Positions 7,365-15,914 are shown, counted from the first letter of the stretch. The stretch is DNA of 64,000 bases from Enterobacteriaceae bacterium RIT714 (GCA_009668015.1 WJYB01000005.1:1-64000), one strand, 5' to 3'. Translations and numbers: made by a program. Notes: generated by a model not told the origin, from the sequence alone.

Positions 7365-7781
7365 ATGCTGCAGTCACTTAACCACCTCACGCTGGCGGTC
7401 AGCCACCTGCCCACCAGCGTGGCGTTCTGGCGCGATCTGCTGGGGTTATCGCTGCATGCGCAGTGGGACACCGGAGCCTACCTGACCTGCGGGGATCTCT
7501 GGCTGTGCCTCTCCTTTGATGAAACCCGCAAAAACGTGCCGCCACAGAAGAGTGATTACACTCACTACGCTTTTAGCATTGCGCCGGAAGATTTCGACTC
7601 ATTCTCACGCCAGCTGGAGCAAGCCGGTGTGACAGTCTGGAAAAGCAATAAAAGCGAAGGGGCGTCGTTCTATTTTCTCGATCCGGACGGACACAAGCTG
7701 GAGCTGCATGTGGGCGATCTCGCCGCGCGACTGGCGGCGTGTCGGGAAAAACCGTATGCCGGCATGCAGTTTTATCGTTAA
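7365..7781 (+). CDS. fosA: FosA fosfomycin glutathione transferase
   Basis: A 138-residue Mn- and K-dependent enzyme of the vicinal oxygen chelate superfamily that adds glutathione to fosfomycin and opens its epoxide. Metal ligands are present: His7 (SLNHLTLAV), His67 (SDYTHYAF) and Glu113 (GHKLELHVG). The conserved [20 protein letters not shown] block is intact, and the length is that of chromosomal FosA of Klebsiella/Enterobacter. The start at 7365 is chosen by homology and by AAGGGG just upstream, over a GTG at 7299. It is divergent from the trpS2 leader. Chromosomal fosA usually gives intrinsic low-level fosfomycin resistance in this bacterial group. Confidence 0.95.
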   Translation: MLQSLNHLTLAVSHLPTSVAFWRDLLGLSLHAQWDTGAYLTCGDLWLCLSFDETRKNVPPQKSDYTHYAFSIAPEDFDSFSRQLEQAGVTVWKSNKSEGASFYFLDPDGHKLELHVGDLAARLAACREKPYAGMQFYR

Positions 7782-7902
7782 GACGTAAAAGGCTTAGGCG
7801 CCATTGAAAACGAGAAAAATACGCCTGAAAAATGTGCCGGAATGCGCGTCATTTCTGTGATGGTCGCCTGAACGGGGGATTCCAGGCAACCCGTGTAGCG
7901 GA

Positions 7903-8289
7903 TTACTCGCCCACCAGCTCGATCCGGTTGCCATCCGGATCGGCGATCACGGCTTCATAATAGCCATCGCCCGTCATGCGCGGTGCGCTTAACAGTGTGT
8001 TGGTCTGACGGGCATTCTCGGCCATGGTGTCCACAACTGCTTTTGCCCCCACGTTGATCGCGATGTGCGCCCACCCGACAAATTCCGGAAACACGGGGGC
8101 TTCAGGAAGTTCCGGTAATGTCATTAACTCAATCGTCGGCCCGTCACTCAGCGTAATAAAGTGGGATTCGAAGCCGGGACGATTCTGGCTGACATACCGC
8201 GCGTTGCAGCTACCAGCAAAAATTGTTTCCCAGAACTGCACCTGAGCGTCCAGGTGGCGGGTCCAGAGTGCGACGTGTGCGATTTTCAT
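7903..8289 (-). CDS. Glyoxalase/VOC family protein
   Basis: A 128-residue protein of the vicinal oxygen chelate fold. It has the beta-alpha-beta start MKIAHVALWTRHLDAQVQFW and the C-terminal signature YYEAVIADPDGNRIELVGE with the metal-ligand Glu. GAGGG lies 5 bp before the ATG at 8289. The start codon overlaps the stop of an upstream open frame by four bases (ATGA), hinting at coupled translation. Related proteins are annotated as lactoylglutathione lyase-like or dioxygenase-like; the substrate cannot be told. A second VOC protein, FosA, is one gene away but not closely similar. Confidence 0.75.
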   Translation of the reverse strand: MKIAHVALWTRHLDAQVQFWETIFAGSCNARYVSQNRPGFESHFITLSDGPTIELMTLPELPEAPVFPEFVGWAHIAINVGAKAVVDTMAENARQTNTLLSAPRMTGDGYYEAVIADPDGNRIELVGE

Positions 8290-8525
8290 ATTAACCCTCG
8301 TTGTCTGATATGCCTGGTTGAACACGGTTCCTGAAAACGAGCAGGAAGCTCTTCCCGCCGCACCTTTTCCCGGGATCGTTCGGTATGAGTGACGGGCTGA
8401 AACCAGAATCCGTCATCAGGTTTACTGGCCAGCAACTGCCGGGGCTGAACAGGGCTTTTCATCATCATGCTCGCGGGTTGGCTCTGTGGATTGACAGGGT
8501 AAGCGCCATGCAACATTATGCGCAT
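8286..8525 (-). CDS. Possible small protein coupled to the VOC gene
   Basis: An open frame of up to 79 codons whose stop overlaps the VOC start as ATGA. No Shine-Dalgarno is clear for any of its three methionine starts (8525, 8516, or the MMMKSPVQ cluster near 8468). The sequence is basic and of mixed composition with no recognised domain. The overlap is the only positive evidence, so it may be chance. Confidence 0.25.
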   Translation of the reverse strand: MRIMLHGAYPVNPQSQPASMMMKSPVQPRQLLASKPDDGFWFQPVTHTERSREKVRREELPARFQEPCSTRHIRQRGLI

Positions 8526-8558
8526 TGATGCTCGATTTAGATTTTAACAGGATTCTTT

Positions 8559-9329
8559 ATGCTCGATTATGCTGCTTTTCCGGAACAACGACAAGACCTG
8601 ATCCGCACGATCCTTCAGGAGAACGGCAGAGTGGTCTGCGCGGAACTCGCTTCCCGGATGAAGGTGTCAGAGCATACCATTCGTCGTGATTTACATGAAC
8701 TTAGCAAAGAAGGTATCTGTAAAAAGGTCTACGGTGGCGCGGTGCTTCAGCTACCGGATGCTGGCAATTTCTTCAGCCGGGAGCAAAAAAATCCTGCAAA
8801 AAAAGACATAATCGCGCAAAAAGCGGCAACACTCATCAAACCGGGCGGCTGCATTTTTATTGATACGGGTACGACGAATCTGGCGCTGGCGAAAGCGTTG
8901 CCCGCGGATCTCAACGTGACGATCGTGACTAACTCTCCGGTCATCGCGGCAGAACTGCTTCGTCATCCGCTGTGCGACGTGATCATGACTGGTGGCCAGC
9001 TCCAGCGCGGCTGCGGGGGTGCCGTCGGGGCGACTGCGGCCAGCCAGATCCAGGGGATTATTTTTGATCAGGCCTTTATCGGCGGCTGCGCGATGGATCC
9101 TGAGATGGGGCTGACCGGATTTGATTTTGCTGATTGCGAGTTCAAGAAAACGGTGATTGCGCAAAGCAACCAAACCATCGTCGCGTTGACCACCGATAAG
9201 ATCCCCGGTGTGGCGCGTTTTGTGGTGGCGAAAAGCCGTGAGATAGATGTGCTGGTGGTGGAAGCCAGTATGGAGCAAGATATGCTCAGCGCGTTCGCCA
9301 TGCAGGATGTTCGCATTGTGTGCGCCTGA
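8559..9329 (+). CDS. DeoR-family transcription regulator
   Basis: A 256-residue repressor-type regulator. Residues 1-60 carry the DeoR helix-turn-helix (RQDLIRTILQENGRVVCAEL then MKVSEHTIRRDLHELSKEG). The rest is the DeoRC sugar-phosphate sensor domain, with the phosphate-binding DTGTTNLALAKAL near residue 107 and TGGQLQ near 150. Members respond to phosphorylated sugars. It is followed 64 bp later by the ClpP-like gene, and the upstream gap of about 230 bp separates it from the VOC gene. No sugar operon is adjacent, so its target is unknown. Confidence 0.85.
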   Translation: MLDYAAFPEQRQDLIRTILQENGRVVCAELASRMKVSEHTIRRDLHELSKEGICKKVYGGAVLQLPDAGNFFSREQKNPAKKDIIAQKAATLIKPGGCIFIDTGTTNLALAKALPADLNVTIVTNSPVIAAELLRHPLCDVIMTGGQLQRGCGGAVGATAASQIQGIIFDQAFIGGCAMDPEMGLTGFDFADCEFKKTVIAQSNQTIVALTTDKIPGVARFVVAKSREIDVLVVEASMEQDMLSAFAMQDVRIVCA

Positions 9330-9393
9330 GGACTTTGCCAGGTAAAACAGGCTACACTCTGATTTTGAGCGCTAAAAACCGAGGATAAGAATA

Positions 9394-9996
9394 ATGCACA
9401 TCACACAGAAAGATCGCGATACGGAAAAAACAGAAGGGAAAACAGGTACGAGCGCACTGCAGCAGAAGATGCTCGACTCACGATCGATTGTTATCTCCGG
9501 TGAAATCGACCAGGCTCTGGCAGAGAAAGTGATCACCCAGCTGATCTTACTGCAAAGCGTGAGCAACGACCCTATCAAGCTGTACATCAACAGCCAGGGC
9601 GGACACGTTGAAGCGGGTGACACCATTCACGACTTCATCAAATTCATTCGCCCGGAAGTCCACGTGATTGGCACCGGCTGGGTGGCCAGCGCAGGGATCA
9701 CCATCTTCCTGGCGGCGAAAAAAGAGCATCGCTACTCTCTGCCGAATACCCGCTTTATGATCCACCAGCCGCTGGGTGGCGTGCGTGGCCAGGCGACGGA
9801 TATTGAGATCGAAGCCCGTGAAATCATCCGTATGCTGGAGCGAGTGAATAAGCTGATCGCGGATGCCACCGGACAGCCGCTGGAAAAAGTGAAAAAAGAC
9901 ACTGACCGTAATTTCTGGATGTCGCCTTCCGAGGCGCTGGATTACGGAATCGTGGGCAAAATCATTACCCATTACGACGATCTGAAGCTGGATTAA
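9394..9996 (+). CDS. ClpP-like ATP-dependent protease subunit, second copy
   Basis: A 200-residue ClpP/S14-family serine protease. The catalytic Ser99 is in GWVASAG, His124 in RFMIHQP and Asp171 in KDTDRNFWMS, so the triad is intact. The housekeeping clpP of enterobacteria lies with clpX and lon, so this is probably a paralogue; here it stands alone with no Clp ATPase gene. It lacks the classical propeptide start and has a polar N-terminus rich in Lys/Glu/Thr. Partner ATPase and substrate are unknown. The gene ends in a strong hairpin shared with the convergent SH3-domain gene. Confidence 0.85.
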   Translation: MHITQKDRDTEKTEGKTGTSALQQKMLDSRSIVISGEIDQALAEKVITQLILLQSVSNDPIKLYINSQGGHVEAGDTIHDFIKFIRPEVHVIGTGWVASAGITIFLAAKKEHRYSLPNTRFMIHQPLGGVRGQATDIEIEAREIIRMLERVNKLIADATGQPLEKVKKDTDRNFWMSPSEALDYGIVGKIITHYDDLKLD

Positions 9997-10002
9997 TCGT
10001 TC

Positions 10003-10033
10003 ACGCTGGCGCCCGGATGACGGGCGCTAGCGT
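10003..10033. terminator. Shared hairpin between convergent genes
   Basis: A 13-bp stem with one G-T pair: ACGCTGGCGCCCG (10003-10015), loop GATGA, then CGGGCGCTAGCGT (10021-10033). It overlaps the last codons of the minus-strand gene. No good T run is present, so it may be REP-like as much as a terminator. Confidence 0.55.
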
Positions 10034-10323
10034 TCATGCAAAATGATCGCCAGCCAGTTTGTTTTTATCCTTTCCGGGAATTCCGGGTACGGCTCCAGCC
10101 GCGTACAGGCCCCCGCCCAAATAAATGTGTTTTCTCCCACCCGATACCAGTGCGCGTTGCCTTCAACCGCATCCCCGACCACTGCGCCGCAAACGGTCAG
10201 CGGACTGCCTGCCGGAAGTGCATGGGCGACGGGCGCGAACATGGACGGACAGTTCTGACGGACATACACCATTACGGTGGTATTAACGTTGCCGGAAACC
10301 GGGAGTTCAGTGAAATTGCTCAT
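10027..10323 (-). CDS. Small protein with bacterial SH3-like domain
   Basis: A 98-residue protein. Residues 16-78 (VMVYVRQNCPSMF... to IWAGACTRLEP) have the beta-rich pattern of SH3b domains, with VRQNCP near the start and WYRVGENTFIWAGA near the end, the usual layout of the terminal strands. Three cysteines (in QNCPS, LTVCG and AGACT) are spread along the domain. No signal peptide is seen. It converges with the ClpP-like gene; the function is unknown. Confidence 0.6.
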   Translation of the reverse strand: MSNFTELPVSGNVNTTVMVYVRQNCPSMFAPVAHALPAGSPLTVCGAVVGDAVEGNAHWYRVGENTFIWAGACTRLEPYPEFPERIKTNWLAIILHER

Positions 10324-10524
10324 GCCAGCCTCGTGACCGCTCTGATAAATTAACGATATAAGTCGTGATGAAACACGCGATCACGATAAAGAATGAAACT
10401 GTCACGGAGTGTCATTCGATGGGGTGACGGATAATGGATTTCACCGCCACTTGACCCACGACAAGGCAGCCTGACTGCACCTCTTCCATAATCGCGCCTG
10501 ACTCTCTTTTCACGGGTGCTTCCC

Positions 10525-11646
10525 ATGGCGTATCAACTGAATCTCAACTGGCCGGAATTCCTCGAAAAATACTGGCAAAAAAAACCTGTCGTCCTGAAAA
10601 ATGCCTTTGCGAATTTTATCGATCCGATCACGCCAGATGAGCTGGCGGGCCTGGCAATGGAACCGGAAGTCGACAGTCGTCTGGTGAGCCATTTCAACGG
10701 CGAGTGGCAGGCGAGCAATGGCCCGTTTGAACACTTCGATGGCCTCGGTGAAACCGGCTGGTCGCTGCTGGCGCAGGCGGTAAACCACTGGCATATGCCG
10801 TCCGCCGAGCTGGTGCGTCCGTTCCGCGTACTGCCGGACTGGCGTCTCGACGATCTGATGATCTCTTATTCCGTGCCTGGCGGCGGCGTCGGTCCGCATA
10901 TCGATCAATACGATGTGTTTATCATTCAGGGCATGGGCAGCCGCCGTTGGCGAGTGGGTGACAAGCTACCGATGCGTCAGTTCTGCCCGCATCCGGCGCT
11001 GCTGCATGTCGATCCGTTTGAGCCGATCATCGACGAAGATCTGGCGCCGGGCGATATTCTCTATATTCCGCCGGGATTCCCGCACGACGGCTTTACCCAT
11101 GAAACGGCGCTGAACTACTCCGTCGGCTTCCGTGGGCCAAATGGCCGCGATCTGATCAGCAGTTTTGCCGATTACGCGCTGGAAAACGATCTGGGCGGTG
11201 AGCACTACAGCGATCCGGATCTGACCTGTCGCGAACATCCTGGCCGCGTGGAACAGTACGAACTTGATCGCCTGCGTAGCATGATGATCGAGATGATCAG
11301 CCAGCCGGAAGAGTTCAAAAAATGGTTTGGCAGTTTTGTCAGCACCCCGCGCCATGAGCTGGATATCGCTGCGGCGGAACCACCGTATGAACCTGAAGAG
11401 GTGCTGGATGCGCTGCTCGGCGGCGAAACGCTCTCTCGCCTGAGCGGTCTGCGGGTGTTGAATATCGGCGACAGCTTCTTTATCAACAGCGAACAGCTGG
11501 AGACATCGGACGCTAAAGCCGCTGACGTACTGTGCCGTTACACCGAATTCGGTCAGAACGAACTGGGCGATGCGCTGCAAAATCCGGCGTTTGTCGCGGA
11601 GCTTACTGACCTGATTAATCAGGGTTACTGGTACTTCGAAGAGTAA
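10525..11646 (+). CDS. RoxA/YcfD-like cupin 2-oxoglutarate oxygenase
   Basis: A 373-residue JmjC-type oxygenase closely resembling YcfD/RoxA, which hydroxylates an arginine of ribosomal protein L16. The iron triad is visible: HxD in VGPHIDQYDVF (near residue 125) and the later His in PPGFPHDGF (near 187). The conserved YSVPGGGVGPH and PGDILYIPPGFPH blocks are intact, and the winged-helix-like C-terminal part is complete. The start at 10525 follows YcfD homologues (MAYQLNLNWP); a GTG nine bases upstream is less likely. In E. coli ycfD lies far away near phoPQ, so this is either a relocated gene or a paralogue. Confidence 0.82.
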   Translation: MAYQLNLNWPEFLEKYWQKKPVVLKNAFANFIDPITPDELAGLAMEPEVDSRLVSHFNGEWQASNGPFEHFDGLGETGWSLLAQAVNHWHMPSAELVRPFRVLPDWRLDDLMISYSVPGGGVGPHIDQYDVFIIQGMGSRRWRVGDKLPMRQFCPHPALLHVDPFEPIIDEDLAPGDILYIPPGFPHDGFTHETALNYSVGFRGPNGRDLISSFADYALENDLGGEHYSDPDLTCREHPGRVEQYELDRLRSMMIEMISQPEEFKKWFGSFVSTPRHELDIAAAEPPYEPEEVLDALLGGETLSRLSGLRVLNIGDSFFINSEQLETSDAKAADVLCRYTEFGQNELGDALQNPAFVAELTDLINQGYWYFEE

Positions 11647-11656
11647 TGCATAAAAG

Positions 11657-11686
11657 CCCTGCGGTGGGGGTATTTCCGCCGCAGGG
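11657..11686 (+). terminator. Terminator-like hairpin after the RoxA-like gene
   Basis: A stem CCCTGCGG (11657-11664)/CCGCAGGG (11679-11686) lies 10 bp after the stop codon and is followed by TATTGT. It sits between two convergent genes. Confidence 0.5.
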
Positions 11687-11697
11687 TATTGTGCGGA

Positions 11698-12366
11698 TTA
11701 ATCGTTATAATCCCAGCGGGCACGTAATGTGCGAATGAAGGCATCGGCGCGTAGCGCCCGGCCATCAGGACCAATGAGCGCAACGGAACCTTCTGGCAAG
11801 CCGAATAGCGTCTCTATGGTTTTTTTAATTCCTCCGACGCGGGCATCGTTGCGAGCGGCGCGTTGGCGGCTTTTCGAGTTTGTTCGGGTGGCCGGTGCTG
11901 CGTCTGTTTCCTCCTCCGACTCTTCTTCTTCTTCTTCGTAATCGTATTCAATCAGCTGTTCGTCACTCTCTATCGGCTTCCATTCCCCATCTTCCATAAC
12001 CCACGCTGTGCCGTCCTGAAGATGATAAAGGGGAGTCCCCTGTGACGCTGGAATTTCGTCGCTGAAGCGTGATTCACTCTCTTTTTTATAGCGAATAGCA
12101 TCGCCAAATGCGTTCAGGACTTCCTCTTTGCCATCAATAATCAAAAAGGCAGACCAGCAGTGACGCATAAAATTAACGCTATTGGTCATGTACAGATAAA
12201 TTGTGCAGCTCGGGTGAGGTGAACAGCGAGCCAGAGCGGAGAGCACTGGTCCCACAAAATCATCAAGCGTCAGGCCTGCTTTATCCAGCATGTCCATATC
12301 TATTTCAACGGTGGGGAGTGCACCTTTGCTGACCTGTAATTTAAAGGGTGTCATTGAATGAGTCAC
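11698..12366 (-). CDS. Acidic protein of unknown function in the DUF262 operon
   Basis: A 222-residue protein with no domain I recognise. The first 90 residues look like a compact alpha/beta domain. A strongly acidic run lies near 143-155 (YDYEEEEEESEEETD), followed by a basic linker (NSKSRQRAARNDAR) and a C-terminal segment containing RVGGIKKTIETLFGLPEGSV. It starts with GTG behind AAAGGAA and lies 29 bp after the DUF262-DUF1524 gene on the same strand, so it is the third gene of that operon. The acidic stretch could mimic DNA or bind a partner; that is speculation. Confidence 0.65.
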   Translation of the reverse strand: MTHSMTPFKLQVSKGALPTVEIDMDMLDKAGLTLDDFVGPVLSALARCSPHPSCTIYLYMTNSVNFMRHCWSAFLIIDGKEEVLNAFGDAIRYKKESESRFSDEIPASQGTPLYHLQDGTAWVMEDGEWKPIESDEQLIEYDYEEEEEESEEETDAAPATRTNSKSRQRAARNDARVGGIKKTIETLFGLPEGSVALIGPDGRALRADAFIRTLRARWDYND

Positions 12367-12395
12367 TGTATCGCGTTCCTTTCGTTATCATTAAG

Positions 12396-14348
12396 TTAGC
12401 GCCGGTAGAGCAGAACATTTACCATCATTTTTTTGTGATGGACGATGTTGTCTTTCGCTGCCGGTCCCCACTGGTCATAGCTCATCATGAATACCTGTTT
12501 CAGGCTTTCGGCGTAAGAGCTTTTCTCATAATGATCCTTCTTCGCCAGCGGGGAATGGTTACTGAGCTTTGAATTATTGCTATGGCTAATAAGGCAAAGG
12601 TTGCCAAAATTATCGGCACCTTTTTCCAAATCCTGAGAGGCTTCAAGTCGTGAGGCATTGCCCAGGGGGTTTTGGGGCCAATAGTGTTCGACTGACGTGC
12701 GAAAGGTAAACGTAAATTTTTCCGCTCGTTTGAGGATGTATTGCATATTGACACCGTCAAAATGATTTTTATTTTTCAGATTCACCCACAGCAGATAGTC
12801 GAGGCGGTTAAAGATATAGTTTTGTACACCCGTCCCCTGATGTAATGGCGACTCGTCGAGTTCAGACGGGAAAGCGGTCGGGGTATTTTCCAGTACCTCA
12901 AAGTCATAATTTTGTTCACTCGCGTGATCCGATAAGCGGTCGAGTAAAAAGTGGTTAGCCATGTTCTCAAGATAATTGAGATACTCCCTGGCATTTACGT
13001 TCAGTCGATCGGCTTGAGTATATTTATTCAGCCAGTACAGCGCTCCGTTCAACCAGTATTTATAGATTTGTGCCTGAAATGATACGTGGAACATCGACAG
13101 CAACATAACCGCGTTCACGTTATGCGGAATATTACGCTCCCTGATTGACGGTTTTTCTGACTGAGGAAACGAACTCGTATAGCTAAAACTCTTTTCATAA
13201 CGCGTCAGGGCTTTAAGGCTCCACTCATCATCATTTTCACGTTTGATGATGTAGCGATCGAACAGCATCCGGCATTTCAACAACTGCATAATGAACTGCC
13301 GAGGATCCGGGTCGTTTGCTGTGAAAGTTTCCAGGAGACGCTTGTCATCAAGCGGTGTATCGCGATCCGCCAGACGAAGTACCTGCAGCAGAAAATTCGG
13401 GAAGGTAATCACCGAACCAAACGTGCCTGTTTGTTCTTCATCGGGATGATGAGAGTGGGCCGTTTCGGCGCCATCCCCTTTGGGATGGAAGATAATATCA
13501 TGCAGAGTACGGCTTGTTTCACGTTGATCTTTATTCAGATCAGGGTGCAAAAGCTTCTCAAAATGCTGAGGGATCTCATTCCAGTCATTGCCAAACCATA
13601 TATTGCGCAAGGAGTGATGAACGCTAAGCTGCACATAACGGTGCATATTGGCGCAGGCATCCCAGATGATCGAAAATGCGGCTCGTTCGGAATCCCCGGT
13701 TCCATTGCCTAATTTATCCATTAAACGGGCTTTGAGAATTTCGTGTTTTTCCAGCTGCTCGCCACGATTATTCATTATCTCAAAATAGTGGTTTAAATCG
13801 GTATCCGCAGGCACAACAACGCGCAAAAGCACAACGTTTTCCAGCAAATAGCGCAGGAATGCGGAGCGATCAATGTCCATTTTTTGTATGAAACTGACCA
13901 TGATTTTCCAGGCCCGCAATACCGACGATTCAACAGCGTCCTCGTCATCGGGAGCGCGACCTGTTTCAAATAAGCTGCTGAGCGTGGCGTCCGATTTAAC
14001 GCGACAGTCAAAATGGAGATTAATGCCCTTTATTCCCGGTAATGGCAGGGAGAACGCGTTTTTCATCACCGAGAGTAAAATACTCAGTGTGGTATGTCGC
14101 TGTTGGCCATCAATGGTTTCGAAGTGGTTATGGCCTCTTTGTGCCACCACCAGGCTGCCGATGAAATAGTGATTGTCTCCCCTGTTATTGCGGGCAACGT
14201 CCCAAATATCCAGGATTAACTGCTCGATCTGCTCCTGCCCCCAGGCGTAATTACGCTGATAAATAGGAATAGTGTAATGATCATTGTGAAACAGTTGACC
14301 GACCGTTAATGCGGCCACGTCCTTTTGCTCATATGCCTGGTTGAACAT
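12396..14348 (-). CDS. DUF262-DUF1524 protein (GmrSD-like nuclease)
   Basis: A 650-residue protein. The N-terminal DUF262 domain, related to ParB/Srx nucleotide-binding folds, shows IPIYQRNYAWG (28-38), YFIGSLV (61-67) and the hallmark DGQQRHTTL (80-88). The C-terminal part has the DUF1524 HNH-type nuclease pattern SVEHYWPQNP (His near 555) followed by FGNLCLISHSNNSKLSN (near 581-597). This architecture is that of GmrSD type IV restriction enzymes against modified phage DNA and of SspE. AAGGAAAAAGG precedes the start. It overlaps the upstream DUF262 gene by 20 bp. The base composition is clearly more AT-rich than the flanks, suggesting transfer. A defence role is inferred. Confidence 0.85.
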   Translation of the reverse strand: MFNQAYEQKDVAALTVGQLFHNDHYTIPIYQRNYAWGQEQIEQLILDIWDVARNNRGDNHYFIGSLVVAQRGHNHFETIDGQQRHTTLSILLSVMKNAFSLPLPGIKGINLHFDCRVKSDATLSSLFETGRAPDDEDAVESSVLRAWKIMVSFIQKMDIDRSAFLRYLLENVVLLRVVVPADTDLNHYFEIMNNRGEQLEKHEILKARLMDKLGNGTGDSERAAFSIIWDACANMHRYVQLSVHHSLRNIWFGNDWNEIPQHFEKLLHPDLNKDQRETSRTLHDIIFHPKGDGAETAHSHHPDEEQTGTFGSVITFPNFLLQVLRLADRDTPLDDKRLLETFTANDPDPRQFIMQLLKCRMLFDRYIIKRENDDEWSLKALTRYEKSFSYTSSFPQSEKPSIRERNIPHNVNAVMLLSMFHVSFQAQIYKYWLNGALYWLNKYTQADRLNVNAREYLNYLENMANHFLLDRLSDHASEQNYDFEVLENTPTAFPSELDESPLHQGTGVQNYIFNRLDYLLWVNLKNKNHFDGVNMQYILKRAEKFTFTFRTSVEHYWPQNPLGNASRLEASQDLEKGADNFGNLCLISHSNNSKLSNHSPLAKKDHYEKSSYAESLKQVFMMSYDQWGPAAKDNIVHHKKMMVNVLLYRR

Positions 14349-15672
14349 AGCCTTTTTCCTTTAACGCCTCGGTTAGCGGGTCGATCTTAGTTCCTTTGAT
14401 ATCATTTTGATGGATCACTGGAACCAGGTAATTCAGGATATCGCCTGGCTGTTGAGCCAGCTTTATTTTCCACAGCAGTCCGTTGTGGCTGAGCGCAGCA
14501 TTTTCGATCGTTTCGATGGTGATGCGATGATACTGGAGGCGTAGCCTGTAGCTCCACGCAAAGCAGATTTCAGCCGCTTTATCCAGGTGCTCGTCGGCAA
14601 ACCGATCGTAATAGTAAAGTAGCGCGCAATTGAAGAGATTCCGCACGTAGCGATCACCGGTACGGGTTGCACCGTCATAGTGTGTGAGGAGTTGTAGCAG
14701 AGAATTAACGGGGGAATTTTTAGGATCAAACAGCGATTCATAGAGCGCACCGTAATACTCAATATATTCAAAGAAACGTTTTCCATTAATCAGATGCTGA
14801 TCAATCTGGAAGGGGAAAACCATATTTGAATTATCAATACTGCGCTTTGGATCGAGATTAAATTCCGTGACCATCTTATCTAACGCCAGCAGACTGGTGG
14901 TGTACCGCCAGTTTTTTTTATTGGCTGAAATACCCTTAAAAATATGGAGTTGGTTTTTAGTGAGCGAATGGCCGGCTTCACCGTTTGTCCAGCAGCGTAA
15001 AGGGAAGAGCGTTTTGCTCATTAACTTGTCGAGGTCGGGGCGCGTTGAGAGTTTATCATCCTGGGTAACGTTTTTTTCCCAGTTTTCAACGCAATGTTGC
15101 CGCTCTTCAGAGCTGTTCCCCTCCATTTCACGCAGATGAAAGGCTTTCAGCAGATCGTAGGCTTCAAGCGTCTTGCCTCGGGCATTCTGCGAATCAAAGA
15201 ACTGAAATGCTTCGCTTAGGTTGTCCAGTGTCACGCAAATGAGTTCACAGCTATGCAGAAGGTATTGATAAATTTGCGACCGATCGCTGGCGGATAATGT
15301 GTTAAGTCGCCGACGAATCAATCCGGCATTTTTTTCCACATTCTGCTGCGTGATACTGTTATTAAATGCATGTTGAAGAAGGGAGGGAGAGCAGTATTGC
15401 TGATGTGGATCGAATAGCGCGCAAAGAAGGCTGAGTGTCAGTAGACGCTGTTGACCGTCAACAACAGCTTCTAACTCGCTGTCATACTTGTCTTTATACA
15501 GAACGAGTGTTCCAAGACGATATCGCGATTTATTCCGATGCTGGATAATATCATCAACAAGTTGATTGACATGTAATTCTTGCCACTTATACGGGCGCTG
15601 GTAATCCGGAATAGAAAGCGATTTTTCAAGCGCCTCTTTTACCGTTACTATTTTTTTGCTGAGAATAGCCAT
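14329..15672 (-). CDS. DUF262-only protein, partner of the GmrSD-like nuclease
   Basis: A 447-residue protein with DUF262 motifs IPDYQRPYKW (21-30), YRLGTLVLY (51-59) and DGQQRLLTLSLL (72-83). No C-terminal HNH motif is seen, so it looks like a sensor or regulatory half (GmrS-like) working with the nuclease-bearing protein encoded next. A conserved-looking FFDSQNARGKTLEAYDLLKA block, typical of DUF262, lies near residue 155. It is the first gene of the operon and has no clear Shine-Dalgarno before its ATG. The locus is AT-rich and lies in the genomic neighbourhood that in E. coli holds hsd, mcr and mrr. Confidence 0.82.
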   Translation of the reverse strand: MAILSKKIVTVKEALEKSLSIPDYQRPYKWQELHVNQLVDDIIQHRNKSRYRLGTLVLYKDKYDSELEAVVDGQQRLLTLSLLCALFDPHQQYCSPSLLQHAFNNSITQQNVEKNAGLIRRRLNTLSASDRSQIYQYLLHSCELICVTLDNLSEAFQFFDSQNARGKTLEAYDLLKAFHLREMEGNSSEERQHCVENWEKNVTQDDKLSTRPDLDKLMSKTLFPLRCWTNGEAGHSLTKNQLHIFKGISANKKNWRYTTSLLALDKMVTEFNLDPKRSIDNSNMVFPFQIDQHLINGKRFFEYIEYYGALYESLFDPKNSPVNSLLQLLTHYDGATRTGDRYVRNLFNCALLYYYDRFADEHLDKAAEICFAWSYRLRLQYHRITIETIENAALSHNGLLWKIKLAQQPGDILNYLVPVIHQNDIKGTKIDPLTEALKEKGYVQPGI

Positions 15673-15914
15673 TTCAAACGCTACAAGATAAGGTTAAGGA
15701 TAGTGTGGACCTGGCAGTCTAATGGATACGGGAACCAATGGGAATTACCTGATTTTTATAGTCTTTAGAAGGTCACAGAACATAAATAATAGTATTTTTT
15801 GCTCTCTACAGATTTAAGTTTGATCATGGGCCGTTTTCCGGCCTGACGCTGACAATTGTTGTCATGTTCTGGCAGTGCTATGGTTGAGACGTATTTTCAT
15901 CTTTTGGAATTTTT

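Noticed and set aside
8311..14347. A 17-bp identical string (ATATGCCTGGTTGAACA) near 8313-8329 and again near 14331-14347.
   Set aside because: Chance identity of this length is expected at the order of one pair in a window of this size, and no further similarity flanks it.
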